Positions 5,819 to 14,026 of a stretch of DNA of 15,457 bases are shown one piece after another. This DNA comes from Nitrospirota bacterium. GTDB lineage: Bacteria > NPL-UPA2 > JAGMAN01. The notes below the pieces were generated by a model. That model saw nothing but the letters and a program-made list of their open reading frames with translations, was not told where the DNA came from and did not search any database. Both the position numbers and the translations under genes were made by a program. Within the stretch, counting starts at the first letter, position 1. Every line of letters begins with the position of its first letter. The stretch is taken from assembly GCA_030605915.1 (NCBI GenBank), contig JAUWHM010000017.1, positions 1-15,457 on the forward strand. The letters are read 5' to 3'.

Positions 5819-7006
5819 ATGAAGAAAAAGACTGTTAGGGATATAGAACTCAAAGAGAAGCGGGTTCTCATGCGAGCTGATTTCAATGTGCCTTTGGATG
5901 AAAACTTAAATATAACTGACGATACCAGGGTCAGAGCTTCACTCCCCACTATCGACTATGTCCTGGAGAAGGGAGCTAAATTGATTCTGATGAGCCACCT
6001 TGGTCGACCAAAAGGAAAAGTGGTTCAGCCAATGAGTCTCAGGCCGGTGTCTAAGAGGCTTTCCCAGTTGCTGGGCACTGAGGTAAGGATGGGAGATGAC
6101 TGTATCGGCCAAAAGGTGAAAAGGCAGGTAGCTGAGCTTAAGGAAGGAGAAGTTCTTCTCCTTGAGAATGTGAGATTCCATCCCGAGGAAGAAAAGAATG
6201 ACGAAAAATTTGCTCAAGCATTAGCTAACTTAGGTGAAATTTATGTGAATGATGCCTTCGGCACGGCTCATCGGGCCCATGCTTCCACTGAGGGAGTAGC
6301 CAGGTTTCTTCCATCTGTAGCTGGACTCCTTATGGAGAAGGAGATTGAATATTTAGGAAGGGCGCTGGAGAGTCCAGCGAGACCCTTCGTTGCTATCCTG
6401 GGAGGAGCTAAGGTATCAGATAAGATTGGCGTGATTGAGAATCTGCTTGATAAAGTTGATACTCTCATTATCGGAGGAGCAATGGCCTATACTTTCCTGA
6501 AGGCTGAGGAGAAGGAAATAGGGGATTCTTTGATAGAGGAGAACAGAATAGCTCTGGCTAAGGATTTATTAGAGAGAGCTGAAGAAAAGGGTGTCCCTTT
6601 CCTCCTCCCGGTTGACCATGTCATTGCCGATAAGTTTTCAGAGGAAGCACAGGTGAAGACCACGGAAGCAGATGTGATACCATCCGGATGGAGGGGAATG
6701 GATGTGGGGGAGAAGTCTATTCAGCAATTTTCTGAGGCTGTCCAGGGAGCAAAGACGGTGCTCTGGAACGGCCCCCTGGGTGTCTTCGAGATGGCCCCTT
6801 TCTCTAAGGGTACTGAGAGGATAGCTAAAGTTCTGTCTGAACTAAAAGCGATTACCATTATTGGGGGAGGAGATACGGTAGCAGCCATCAGCAGGCTGGG
6901 ACTTTCCGAGCACTTCACCCATATCTCCACCGGGGGAGGAGCCTCCCTGAAATTCTTAGAGGGAAAGGTTTTGCCCGGCATTGCTGCCCTGACAGATATA
7001 AAATGA
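5819..7006 (+). CDS. pgk: Phosphoglycerate kinase
   Basis: A 395-residue monomeric kinase that transfers phosphate from 1,3-bisphosphoglycerate to ADP in the step after GAPDH. Visible signatures are RADFNVPLDE (19-28), SHLGRPKG, ENVRFHPEEEKN, VNDAFGTAHRAHAS, LGGAKVSDKI and IIGGAMAYTFLKA in the hinge region, then WNGPLGVFE, GGGDTVAAI (349-357) and STGGGASLKFLEG near the C-terminus. Both Rossmann-like domains are complete. It starts 30 bases after the gap stop, just past the palindrome, with only a weak GGTTGAG ribosome site; translation may rely partly on readthrough from gap. The end is 14 bases before the preferred tpiA start. Confidence 0.98.
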   Translation: MKKKTVRDIELKEKRVLMRADFNVPLDENLNITDDTRVRASLPTIDYVLEKGAKLILMSHLGRPKGKVVQPMSLRPVSKRLSQLLGTEVRMGDDCIGQKVKRQVAELKEGEVLLLENVRFHPEEEKNDEKFAQALANLGEIYVNDAFGTAHRAHASTEGVARFLPSVAGLLMEKEIEYLGRALESPARPFVAILGGAKVSDKIGVIENLLDKVDTLIIGGAMAYTFLKAEEKEIGDSLIEENRIALAKDLLERAEEKGVPFLLPVDHVIADKFSEEAQVKTTEADVIPSGWRGMDVGEKSIQQFSEAVQGAKTVLWNGPLGVFEMAPFSKGTERIAKVLSELKAITIIGGGDTVAAISRLGLSEHFTHISTGGGASLKFLEGKVLPGIAALTDIK

Positions 7007-7020
7007 ACTGGAGGAGTGAC

Positions 7021-7791
7021 ATGCGAAAGCCTTTGATAGCCGGCAACTGGAAGATGAATAAAACCCCTCGAGAGGCGGCCGAATTGGTCCAGGCTCTGAA
7101 GGATAAGCTAACGGAGATAGATGGAGTGGATATTGTTCTAGCGCCCTCCTTCACTGCCCTGGAGACGGTCTACAATCTCATCAAGGGGAGTAAGCTTGGG
7201 CTGGGGGCTCAGGATGTCCACTGGGAGGAGAAGGGAGCTTATACGGGAGAGGTCTCATTCTCTATGATAAAGGAGACGGGATGCCAGTATGTTATCATTG
7301 GACATTCAGAGCGCAGACAATATTTTGGGGAGACCAATGAGACAGTGAGAAGGAAAGTAAAAGCAGCTCTAAAGTTTGACCTAACTCCAATTGTCTGTGT
7401 AGGGGAGAGATTGGAGGAGAGAGAGAAGGGGAAAACTTTTCAGGTAGTGGAGAACCACATTAAGGAAGGACTTGCTACGCTGAGTGGGGAGGCAGTATTA
7501 AAAATAGTCATTGCCTATGAGCCAGTCTGGGCTATTGGCACGGGAAGGACAGCTACCCCCCAGCAAGCAAATGAGGTTCATACCTTCATCCGCCAGCTTC
7601 TAAGTGATATTTATAATCGGGATGTTGCCTCTCAAACGAGGATTCTCTATGGAGGGAGCGTTAAGCCGGATAACATCTCGGCCTTAATGGCTGAGCAGGA
7701 AATTGATGGAGCTCTGGTGGGAGGGGCCAGCCTTGAGGCTCAGTCCTTCTCTGAAATTGTTCAGCGAGCAAAGATTAAGGGGGTGAATTAA
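7021..7791 (+). CDS. tpiA: Triosephosphate isomerase
   Basis: A 256-residue TIM barrel interconverting dihydroxyacetone phosphate and glyceraldehyde-3-phosphate. Catalytic residues are all in place: Lys11 in AGNWKMN, His95 in IIGHSERR, Glu167 in AYEPVWAIGTG, followed by the flexible lid loop. YGGSVKPDN and DGALVGGASL bind the phosphate. The ATG at 7021 is preferred: GGAGG lies seven bases upstream and the family begins with RKPLIAGNWKMN. An earlier in-frame ATG at 7003, overlapping the pgk stop, would add six residues. It is followed without a gap by secG. The identity is secure. Confidence 0.98.
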   Translation: MRKPLIAGNWKMNKTPREAAELVQALKDKLTEIDGVDIVLAPSFTALETVYNLIKGSKLGLGAQDVHWEEKGAYTGEVSFSMIKETGCQYVIIGHSERRQYFGETNETVRRKVKAALKFDLTPIVCVGERLEEREKGKTFQVVENHIKEGLATLSGEAVLKIVIAYEPVWAIGTGRTATPQQANEVHTFIRQLLSDIYNRDVASQTRILYGGSVKPDNISALMAEQEIDGALVGGASLEAQSFSEIVQRAKIKGVN

Positions 7792-8136
7792 TTGATTACC
7801 TTTATCATGATTATTCACATCTTTGTTTGTATCGTCTTGATTGGTCTGGTTCTCATTCAGGCTGGCAAGGGGGGAGGGTTGGGAGGACTCTTCGGAGCCG
7901 GTGGAATGAGTCAGAGTCTATTTGGGGTTCGAACCGGAACATTCTTAACACGCCTCACCACAGTCTTAGCCATAATATTTATGCTCACCTCTCTTTCTCT
8001 TGCGGTGTTTTCCGGCCGTCCAGGAAGATCTATTGTGGATAGAGTCAGGGAGGAGCAGGTGGAAGGGCCCAGGGCAGAAGAGGAAGCAACTCAGCCTGAA
8101 GACACTCCCTTTCCATCACCCCCTGCTGGTGATTAA
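7792..8136 (+). CDS. secG: Preprotein translocase subunit SecG
   Basis: A 114-residue SecG, the small subunit of the SecYEG channel that assists SecA-driven export. Two membrane helices are visible (about residues 3-22 and 50-70), separated by the signature loop QAGKGGGLGGLFGAGG and MSQSLFG. The start is the TTG at 7792, directly after the tpiA stop, because GGGGGTG lies about eight bases upstream; an ATG at 7807 would be out of ribosome-site range. The C-terminal 35 residues are acidic and proline-rich (EEEATQPEDTPFPSPP), longer than in minimal SecGs. The gap-pgk-tpiA-secG order is found in many bacteria. Confidence 0.93.
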   Translation: MITFIMIIHIFVCIVLIGLVLIQAGKGGGLGGLFGAGGMSQSLFGVRTGTFLTRLTTVLAIIFMLTSLSLAVFSGRPGRSIVDRVREEQVEGPRAEEEATQPEDTPFPSPPAGD

Positions 8137-8143
8137 CACCTTC

Positions 8144-8185
8144 TTCTCCGTTTGAATGCAATCCATCCAATTTGCTCAAGGAGAA
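8144..8185 (+). other. Stem-loop between secG and the binding-protein gene
   Basis: TTCTCC (8144-8149) pairs with GGAGAA (8180-8185) and, after a two-base bulge, TTGA (8152-8155) with TCAA (8176-8179), around a 20-base loop. No T-run follows. It may be an mRNA processing or stabilising element just before the GGAG ribosome site of the next gene. Confidence 0.35.
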
Positions 8186-8201
8186 ATTTGGAGATAAACG
8201 C

Positions 8202-9917
8202 ATGAAAAAAATAGTTTTTAGTCTGCTCATTCTATTTCTAACCTTAACTATGGCCTGTGCTAAAAAAGAAAGAGGTGAGGTCAGAGTTACCTTAAATATT
8301 GGTATGCAGGATGAGCCAAAGCAACTGAATCCATTTAAGGCCTCCGATGTATGGAGCTGGCATATAATTGGCTTCCTCTATGAATCTCTCTACACTCGTA
8401 ATCCCGAGACTTTTGAAATAATTCCCTGGTTAGCAGAGGGAGAGCCAGAATATGATGAGGAGACCCGCACCTGTATAGTCCATCTGCGTAAAGGAGTGAA
8501 ATGGGAGGATGGCACGCCATTCACTGCTCAGGATGTCGTCTTCACCGCTCAGGTCCTCATTGATTTTAAGATTCCCCGCTACATCTCTGACTGGGACTTC
8601 ATAAAAAGAGTGGAAGCTATGGATGACTACACCCTTCGCTTTACATTAAAGGAACCGTTCGTCATTTTCTTTACCTCAACCTTGATGTCCCTGATCGTCC
8701 CCAGGCACATCTGGGAGCCAATCATTGAAGAGGCTAACAAGACAGAGAATCCACTGGCTACGCTCTTAGACTATGAAATTACTGCTCCAGTGGGAATGGG
8801 CCCCTTCAGGTTTGTCCAGTGGAGGAAAGGCTCCTATGTAAAGTTAGTCCGTAACCCCGATTATTTTGCTACCGGAAGAGAAGTCAAGGGAAGAAAGGTA
8901 GGTCCATTTATAGATGAGATTCTCTTTAAGATTTATCGGACTACTGATACGGCCATCTTAGCTTTACAGAAAGGGGAGATTGACTACATCTGGTGGGCTA
9001 TCCAGCCCGGTTTCATAGGAAGTCTCATGCGAGATGAGAGTATAGAGATAACCAATAATCCGGAGAACGGACTGAGATATTTAGCCTTCAATCTGCGCAG
9101 AGAACCATTCAACGACATTAACTTCCGCCAGGCGGTGGCTTATCTTATAGACAAGCAGTTCATTCAGACCAGAGTTCTTCAGAACTACGGCCAGGCTCTT
9201 TACAGTATCGTCCCCCCGGGAAACAAATTCTGGTTCAATCCGGATACCCCCAAATATGGTAAGGAAATGTCTCGAGCCGAGAGGGTCAGGAAAGCAATTG
9301 AAATTTTAAAAGAGGCTGGCTACCGCTGGAATAAGAGACCAGCCATTAATGATGAGGGTGAAGTGATTCGGGGAGAAGGTCTGATTATGCCCAATGGACA
9401 ACCGGTTCCTCTTTTCACTATCCTTACTCCTCCGGCCGACTATGACCCATTGAGATCTATGTGTGGAATGCTCATTCAGGAATGGCTGAGAGAAATTGGC
9501 ATTCCAGCCACTTCCACTCCCACCTCATTTGGTGATATCGTCAATAAGGTAAATACTGAATGGAATTTCGATACCTATCTCCTTGGCTGGAAGTTAGGCA
9601 TCGATCCCGATCATATGCGCACCTTCTTCCACTCCAAAGAAGTAGTCCGGGATGGTTATAACTCCATGGGTTATATAAATCGGGAGTTCGATAAATTAGC
9701 CGATGCTTCTGCCCGGGAGATGGATGAGGAGAAACGAAGGGAGATAATATTCAAGATGCAGGAATTTATCGTTGAGGAAGCTCCCTATATTCCGCTCTTC
9801 ACTTCTGCCCAGGTGGAGGCCCACCGTAAGGATAGATTCACTGGATGGGTAAATCAACTGGACGGGATTGGAAACGGGTGGTCCTTTCTCTTCTTACAGC
9901 CGTATGAACCTCGCTAA
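8202..9917 (+). CDS. Peptide ABC transporter substrate-binding lipoprotein (SBP_bac_5)
   Basis: A 571-residue family 5 solute-binding protein of the OppA/DppA type, which captures peptides outside the membrane and delivers them to the permease pair. The N-terminus has two lysines, a hydrophobic stretch and a lipobox-like LTMAC, with Cys19 as the probable lipidated residue; the -3 residue is Thr rather than Leu, so the lipobox is not ideal. The mature part has the family start (MQDEPKQLNPF), VHLRKGVKWEDGTPFTAQDVVFT and NFRQAVAYLIDK. The ATG at 8202 is chosen for its GGAG site and signal peptide; a longer frame from TTG at 8172 is rejected. It is the first of five transporter genes and overlaps the first permease by 14 bases. 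The exact ligand cannot be told; nickel or sugar binding is possible in this family. Confidence 0.92.
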   Translation: MKKIVFSLLILFLTLTMACAKKERGEVRVTLNIGMQDEPKQLNPFKASDVWSWHIIGFLYESLYTRNPETFEIIPWLAEGEPEYDEETRTCIVHLRKGVKWEDGTPFTAQDVVFTAQVLIDFKIPRYISDWDFIKRVEAMDDYTLRFTLKEPFVIFFTSTLMSLIVPRHIWEPIIEEANKTENPLATLLDYEITAPVGMGPFRFVQWRKGSYVKLVRNPDYFATGREVKGRKVGPFIDEILFKIYRTTDTAILALQKGEIDYIWWAIQPGFIGSLMRDESIEITNNPENGLRYLAFNLRREPFNDINFRQAVAYLIDKQFIQTRVLQNYGQALYSIVPPGNKFWFNPDTPKYGKEMSRAERVRKAIEILKEAGYRWNKRPAINDEGEVIRGEGLIMPNGQPVPLFTILTPPADYDPLRSMCGMLIQEWLREIGIPATSTPTSFGDIVNKVNTEWNFDTYLLGWKLGIDPDHMRTFFHSKEVVRDGYNSMGYINREFDKLADASAREMDEEKRREIIFKMQEFIVEEAPYIPLFTSAQVEAHRKDRFTGWVNQLDGIGNGWSFLFLQPYEPR

Positions 9918-10878
9918 ATTTATTCTTGGAAGGTCTCTTCAAATAGCCCTCGCCCTCTTCATCATCATGACCCTTCTCTTTGTTCTCTTCCGGGTTATGC
10001 CCGGAGACCCAGCCTCAATGATCATGGACCCGAAGATGCCTCCTGAAGCCAAGGAATTGATCAGGCACCAGTTTGGATTAGATAAGCCTTTGCTCCTGCA
10101 ATACTGGTATTACCTTAAGAATACGCTACGGGGAAACTTTGGCCGTTCCTTTTACTATCCAGAGCCCGTCTTTGAGATCGTTATGAGGAAACTCCCCAAT
10201 ACCATTCTTCTCTTTACCACGGCTGTTATTCTCTCCTACTCCCTTGGTCTTCCTCTGGGAAAAGCTATTGCCTGGAAGCGGGGAACGAGGTTAGAGGTGG
10301 GAGCTACCACGGTAGGGCTGTTCTTCTACACCATCTTCATTCCCTGGTTCGGGCTGATTATGATCTGGGTCTTCTCCTATAAATTAGGCTGGTTTCCCAT
10401 CGGAGGAATGTTAACCCCGGAAATCTGGTCTGGTCAGGCAACTTCCTTAGAGAAACTATTAGATATCCTCTATCATTTAGCTCTTCCCCTCTTCGTTCTC
10501 ACCCTGCTCTTCTTTGCTGGTTCCATGCTTCTCATGCGAAACAGTATGTTGGAGACATTGCGGGAGGACTATATTGTGACCGCCAGAGCTAAGGGGCTTC
10601 CCGAGAAGATAGTCAGAGACAGGCATGCTGCCCGCAATGCCATGCTTCCCGTGGTCACTGCTCTCTCTTTGAGTCTGGCTTTTTCCATGAACGGAGGAGT
10701 TCTCACTGAGACCGTTTTCTCCTGGCCAGGATTAGGACGCACCCTGGTAGAAGCCGTCTTAAATCATGACTATCCCCTGGCTCAGGCTGCCTTTCTTCTA
10801 CTTTCAGCCTTCGTCCTCTTTGCTAACTTGGTTGCTGATATTCTTTATGCTTATCTGGACCCAAGAATTAAATACTAA
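9904..10878 (+). CDS. Peptide ABC transporter permease, DppB/OppB type
   Basis: A 324-residue inner-membrane permease with about six hydrophobic helices. The start MNLAKFILGRSLQIA and RVMPGDPAS are typical of the DppB/OppB subfamily. The cytoplasmic ATPase-contact (EAA) loop is at about 221-246, with TARAKGLPE and ARNAMLPVVTAL. The ATG at 9904 is used because a more upstream frame from TTG 9868 would add 12 residues unlike the family. It overlaps the end of the binding-protein gene by 14 bases, so translational coupling is likely; no strong ribosome site is seen. It pairs with the permease encoded 26 bases downstream to form the transmembrane pore. Confidence 0.93.
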   Translation: MNLAKFILGRSLQIALALFIIMTLLFVLFRVMPGDPASMIMDPKMPPEAKELIRHQFGLDKPLLLQYWYYLKNTLRGNFGRSFYYPEPVFEIVMRKLPNTILLFTTAVILSYSLGLPLGKAIAWKRGTRLEVGATTVGLFFYTIFIPWFGLIMIWVFSYKLGWFPIGGMLTPEIWSGQATSLEKLLDILYHLALPLFVLTLLFFAGSMLLMRNSMLETLREDYIVTARAKGLPEKIVRDRHAARNAMLPVVTALSLSLAFSMNGGVLTETVFSWPGLGRTLVEAVLNHDYPLAQAAFLLLSAFVLFANLVADILYAYLDPRIKY

Positions 10879-10893
10879 CACTTAATCCGGGTG

Positions 10894-10916
10894 AAGTTTC
10901 GGCTATGCCGAAACTT
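10894..10916. repeat. Dispersed palindrome, copy 2, containing the dppC-type start
   Basis: A perfect 10-base-pair palindrome (AAGTTTCGGC, loop TAT, GCCGAAACTT). It is the reverse-orientation copy of the palindrome at 5775-5797, differing at one base. The ATG at 10905 of the next permease lies in its loop and right arm, so in RNA the start codon would be in a hairpin. Confidence 0.75.
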
Positions 10917-11810
10917 AATTCAATACATGCAATGAATCGCATACAGAGCTTGAAGAATGGCTGGAATCTATTCAGGAAGGATAAATTAGGGTTATTGGGC
11001 CTGAGCATTCTTCTCTTCTTCATACTGATGGCGCTCTTTGCTCCATTGATGCCCAGGCTCAACAGCATCTATAAGCCAATGACTGGATTTGATCCCGAAG
11101 TCAGCGGCTCATTTCCCCCTTCTAAGACCCATCTCTTAGGAACTGACTACTTAGGCAGGGATATTCTCAGCCAGTTAATGAAGGGGGCTCAGATCGCCCT
11201 TGCTGTTGGTCTTACTGCTGCTTTTACCTCTGTGCTCATTGGAACGGTGATCGGACTCATCAGTGGCTACTTTGGCCGATTGACCGATACCATATTAATG
11301 AGAATCACCGATATCATGCTCACTTTGCCCGGGCTTCCTCTCATCATCGTCATTGCCTCGGCCATTGGTAAACAGTCGGTCTGGATCATCGTCATCATCA
11401 TTGCCATCTTGGGATGGCCCTCAACCGCCCGGGTAATCAGGGCTCAGACATTGAGTCTTCGGGAGAGACCATTCATTGAAGCCGCTAAGGTAGCCGGAGC
11501 ATCCAGCCCTCGCATAATCTTTCGCCATATTACCCCCAATATTCTGCCCCTGTCCTTCCTCTACATGACCTTCGGGGTAACCGGGGCCATATTAGCTGAA
11601 GCGGGATTGAGTTTCATCGGCTTAGGGGACCCCAGCATAGTTAGCTGGGGGATGATGCTCCAGTGGTGTTTCACCACCGGGTATACCTTCCGGGCTCCTT
11701 ACTGGGTTTTCCCTCCTGGTCTTTGTCTATCACTGCTTACCTTTGCTTTCTACTTAATTGGACGAGCCCTGGATGAGATAATTAATCCTCGTTTAAGAGA
11801 GACTAAATGA
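10905..11810 (+). CDS. Peptide ABC transporter permease, DppC/OppC type
   Basis: A 301-residue second permease. It has the DppC/OppC N-terminal pattern (NGWNLFRKDKLGLLG), LLGTDYLGRDILSQL before the second helix, and the EAA loop from about residue 192 (EAAKVAGASSPRIIFRH, then LPLSFLYMTFG). ISWGMML-like SIVSWGMMLQW is near the C-terminus. Two starts are possible: ATG 10905, inside the palindrome but with GGGTGA about ten bases upstream, or ATG 10932, which gives 292 residues and a more typical N-terminus but lacks a ribosome site. It overlaps the next ATPase gene by four bases (ATGA). The family call is firm; the N-terminal nine residues are uncertain. Confidence 0.92.
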   Translation: MPKLNSIHAMNRIQSLKNGWNLFRKDKLGLLGLSILLFFILMALFAPLMPRLNSIYKPMTGFDPEVSGSFPPSKTHLLGTDYLGRDILSQLMKGAQIALAVGLTAAFTSVLIGTVIGLISGYFGRLTDTILMRITDIMLTLPGLPLIIVIASAIGKQSVWIIVIIIAILGWPSTARVIRAQTLSLRERPFIEAAKVAGASSPRIIFRHITPNILPLSFLYMTFGVTGAILAEAGLSFIGLGDPSIVSWGMMLQWCFTTGYTFRAPYWVFPPGLCLSLLTFAFYLIGRALDEIINPRLRETK

Positions 11811-12760
11811 AACTACTTGAAGTTCAAAATTTGAAGATGTACTACCAAACCTCTCAAGGATATGTCAAAGCAGTGGACGATATTTCCTTTCAGGTAGAAA
11901 AAGGAGAGACAGTGGGGCTGGTAGGGGAGAGTGGTTGTGGTAAGACCTCAGTGGCTATATCCATACTCAGGCTTCTTCCCTCAAATGGAAGAATTCTTGG
12001 GGGAAGGATTCTCTTTAAGGGAGAAGACCTATTGGAGAAGGAAGAAGCGAAGATGAGAAAGCTCCGTTGGCAATCCATCTCCATAATCTTCCAGGCCGCC
12101 ATGAACGCCCTCAATCCTGTCTATCGGGTAGGAGAGCAGATAGCAGAGGCCATTCGGGTTCATCAGGCTCTGGGCAGGAGGGAAGTCAAGGAGAGGGTAA
12201 GAGAACTTTACCAGTTAGTGGGCATGGACCCCTGCCGCGGCAGGGATTATCCTCACCAATATAGTGGAGGAATGAAACAGCGGGCTATAATTGCCATGGC
12301 CCTGGCCTGTAATCCGGAACTGGTTATTGCCGATGAGCCAACCACTGCCTTAGATGTCATTGTTCAGGACCAGATAATGGAGGAGCTCTCAAAACTCCAG
12401 AGACAATTAGGGATGGCCATGATCTATATCTCTCATGACATCTCTATCTTAGCTGAGACCTGCAATCGGATGGGAATAATGTATGCGGGCAAACTCATTG
12501 AATATGGAGAAACTGCTTCCTTATTTAGAGAGCCTCTCCATCCTTATACTCAAAGCCTACTCGCTTCCTATCCTAACCTTAAGGGGGAGAAAAGAAAGTT
12601 AAGTTCCATACAGGGAGAACCTCCGGGCCTCATCCATCCACCTCCCGGATGCCGTTTCCATCCAAGATGCAGTAGGAAAAAGACCATCTGTGAGAAGGAG
12701 GAACCAGGCTATCGTAAGATAGAGGATAATCATTGGGCGGCCTGTCATCTATTATCATGA
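11807..12760 (+). CDS. Peptide ABC transporter ATPase, DppD/OppD type
   Basis: A 317-residue ATPase that powers the permease pair from the cytosol. It has Walker A GESGCGKT (40-47), the signature YSGGMKQR (152-159) and Walker B LVIADEPTTALD with the catalytic Asp176-Glu177. The C-terminal oligopeptide-transporter extension contains GCRFHPRC, a further CX6C step and a final ACH; in some relatives these cysteines hold an iron-sulfur cluster. The start overlaps the permease stop by four bases (ATGA), and its own stop overlaps the next start the same way, so expression is tightly coupled. Complete and normal in length. Confidence 0.95.
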   Translation: MKLLEVQNLKMYYQTSQGYVKAVDDISFQVEKGETVGLVGESGCGKTSVAISILRLLPSNGRILGGRILFKGEDLLEKEEAKMRKLRWQSISIIFQAAMNALNPVYRVGEQIAEAIRVHQALGRREVKERVRELYQLVGMDPCRGRDYPHQYSGGMKQRAIIAMALACNPELVIADEPTTALDVIVQDQIMEELSKLQRQLGMAMIYISHDISILAETCNRMGIMYAGKLIEYGETASLFREPLHPYTQSLLASYPNLKGEKRKLSSIQGEPPGLIHPPPGCRFHPRCSRKKTICEKEEPGYRKIEDNHWAACHLLS

Positions 12761-13731
12761 ATCAACCATTGGTTAAAGTTCACAATCTAAAGAAATACTT
12801 TCCAGTGAAAGCTGGATTCTCTTTCGGGAAAGCAAGCGGTTATGTGCGGGCTGTTGATGGGGTGAGCTTTGATATTGAGAAAGGAAAGATTCTTGGCCTG
12901 GTAGGTGAGAGTGGGGCAGGAAAGACTACCTGTGGCAAGCTCTTAGTAAAACTCCTTGAACCAACCGAGGGAAAAATCTTGATTAATGACCAGAATATAG
13001 AAGGAATAAAAGGAAGCCGCCTTAAGGAATTTCACCGTCTTGTGCAGATGTTCTTTCAGGACCCCTATGAATCCCTTAATCCTAGATTTACGGTGATGCA
13101 AACGGTAGCTGAACCCCTCCTTGTCCAGGGGATAGGGGATAGAGGTGAAAGAGAGACTAAAGTTTTTCAGGCATTAAAGTCAGTGGAGCTTAGCCCGCCA
13201 CAGCATTTTATCCACCGCTTCCCGCACGAACTGAGCGGCGGCCAGCGCCAGAGGGTATCCATGGCCAGAGCCCTAATAGTTCGGCCAAAATTCGTGGTGG
13301 CTGATGAACCGGTCTCCATGCTGGATGCCTCCATCCGGGCAGGTCTATTGAACCTCATGCTCAGGTTGAGGGAAGAAGGTCTCAGCTATCTCTTCATCAC
13401 GCACGATTTAGCGGTGGCTCGTTACCTATGTGATGAAATCGGGGTGATGTATTTAGGAAAGATGGTGGAGAAAGGAAGGACAGAAGAGGTCGTTCAGCAT
13501 GCAGCTCATCCATATACGATGGCTTTGCTCTCAGCCGTTCCCATTCCCGACCCCCAGATGAGGAGGGATAGAGTGGTTCTGCCGGGAGAGATTCCCGATC
13601 CAGCCAATCCCCCATCAGGGTGCCCTTTCCATCCCCGGTGCCGGTATGTCAAGAAAGAATGCTTGGAGATGGAACCTAAACTGAAAGACCTCGGCGACGA
13701 CCATCTAATTGCCTGCCACCTGGTCAAGTAA
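12757..13731 (+). CDS. Peptide ABC transporter ATPase, DppF/OppF type
   Basis: A 324-residue second ATPase that pairs with the preceding one in a heterodimer. Walker A GESGAGKT (50-57), Q-loop FQDPYESLNPR, signature LSGGQRQR (159-166) and Walker B FVVADEPVSMLD (Asp183, Glu184) are present. The C-terminal extension again has CPFHPRC, a CX6C step and ACH. The ATG at 12757 overlaps the previous stop by four bases and is preferred to the TTG at 12733. As last gene of the transporter cluster it is followed by a possible weak terminator and then the tRNA promoter. Confidence 0.95.
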   Translation: MNQPLVKVHNLKKYFPVKAGFSFGKASGYVRAVDGVSFDIEKGKILGLVGESGAGKTTCGKLLVKLLEPTEGKILINDQNIEGIKGSRLKEFHRLVQMFFQDPYESLNPRFTVMQTVAEPLLVQGIGDRGERETKVFQALKSVELSPPQHFIHRFPHELSGGQRQRVSMARALIVRPKFVVADEPVSMLDASIRAGLLNLMLRLREEGLSYLFITHDLAVARYLCDEIGVMYLGKMVEKGRTEEVVQHAAHPYTMALLSAVPIPDPQMRRDRVVLPGEIPDPANPPSGCPFHPRCRYVKKECLEMEPKLKDLGDDHLIACHLVK

Positions 13732-13740
13732 AAAGGAAGT

Positions 13741-13763
13741 AAAAAAGGAGGCATCCCTTTTTC
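13741..13763 (+). terminator. Possible A/T-rich terminator after the transporter operon
   Basis: AAAAAGG followed by a seven-base loop and CCTTTTT forms a seven-pair hairpin that ends in T residues. The stem is A-U-rich and short, so this is a modest candidate, but its place ten bases after the last stop fits. Confidence 0.4.
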
Positions 13764-13796
13764 TAGAATTCTGATATAAGCATTTTTTTATTTTTG

Positions 13797-13826
13797 TTGA
13801 CACGAGAGAATGTGATATGGTATATT
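13797..13826 (+). promoter_or_regulatory. tRNA-cluster promoter (TTGACA, 18, TATATT, extended -10)
   Basis: TTGACA at 13797-13802 and TATATT at 13821-13826 are 18 bases apart, with TGG before the -10. Transcription would begin near 13833, giving a leader of about 28 bases before tRNA-Leu. Its sequence, spacer included, closely matches the gap promoter. Confidence 0.75.
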
Positions 13827-13860
13827 TCATCTTAGTTCCTACAGCGAAAAATGGCAATAA

Positions 13861-13948
13861 GCCGGGATGGTGGAATTGGCAGACACGCAAGGTTGAGGGC
13901 CTTGTGGGCGATTAGCCTGTAGGGGTTCAAATCCCCTTCCCGGCACCA
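13861..13948 (+). tRNA. tRNA-Leu (anticodon GAG)
   Basis: An 88-base gene with a complete acceptor stem (GCCGGGA with TCCCGGC), an anticodon stem CAAGG/CCTTG around TTGAGGG with GAG at 13895-13897, a long variable arm as expected for leucine, a GGTTCAAATCC T-arm and an encoded CCA. It reads CUC and CUU. It is separated from tRNA-Val by one base. Confidence 0.96.
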
Positions 13949-13949
13949 A

Positions 13950-14026
13950 GGGCGGTTAGCTCAGTCTGGGAGAGCGCTACCCTTACAAGGTAGATGTCAC
14001 TGGTTCAAACCCAGTACCGCCCACCA
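13950..14026 (+). tRNA. tRNA-Val (anticodon UAC)
   Basis: A 77-base gene: acceptor GGGCGGT with ACCGCCC, anticodon stem CTACC/GGTAG around CTTACAA with TAC at 13984-13986, T-arm GGTTCAAACC and an encoded CCA. It lies one base after tRNA-Leu and must share its transcript. Confidence 0.96.
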
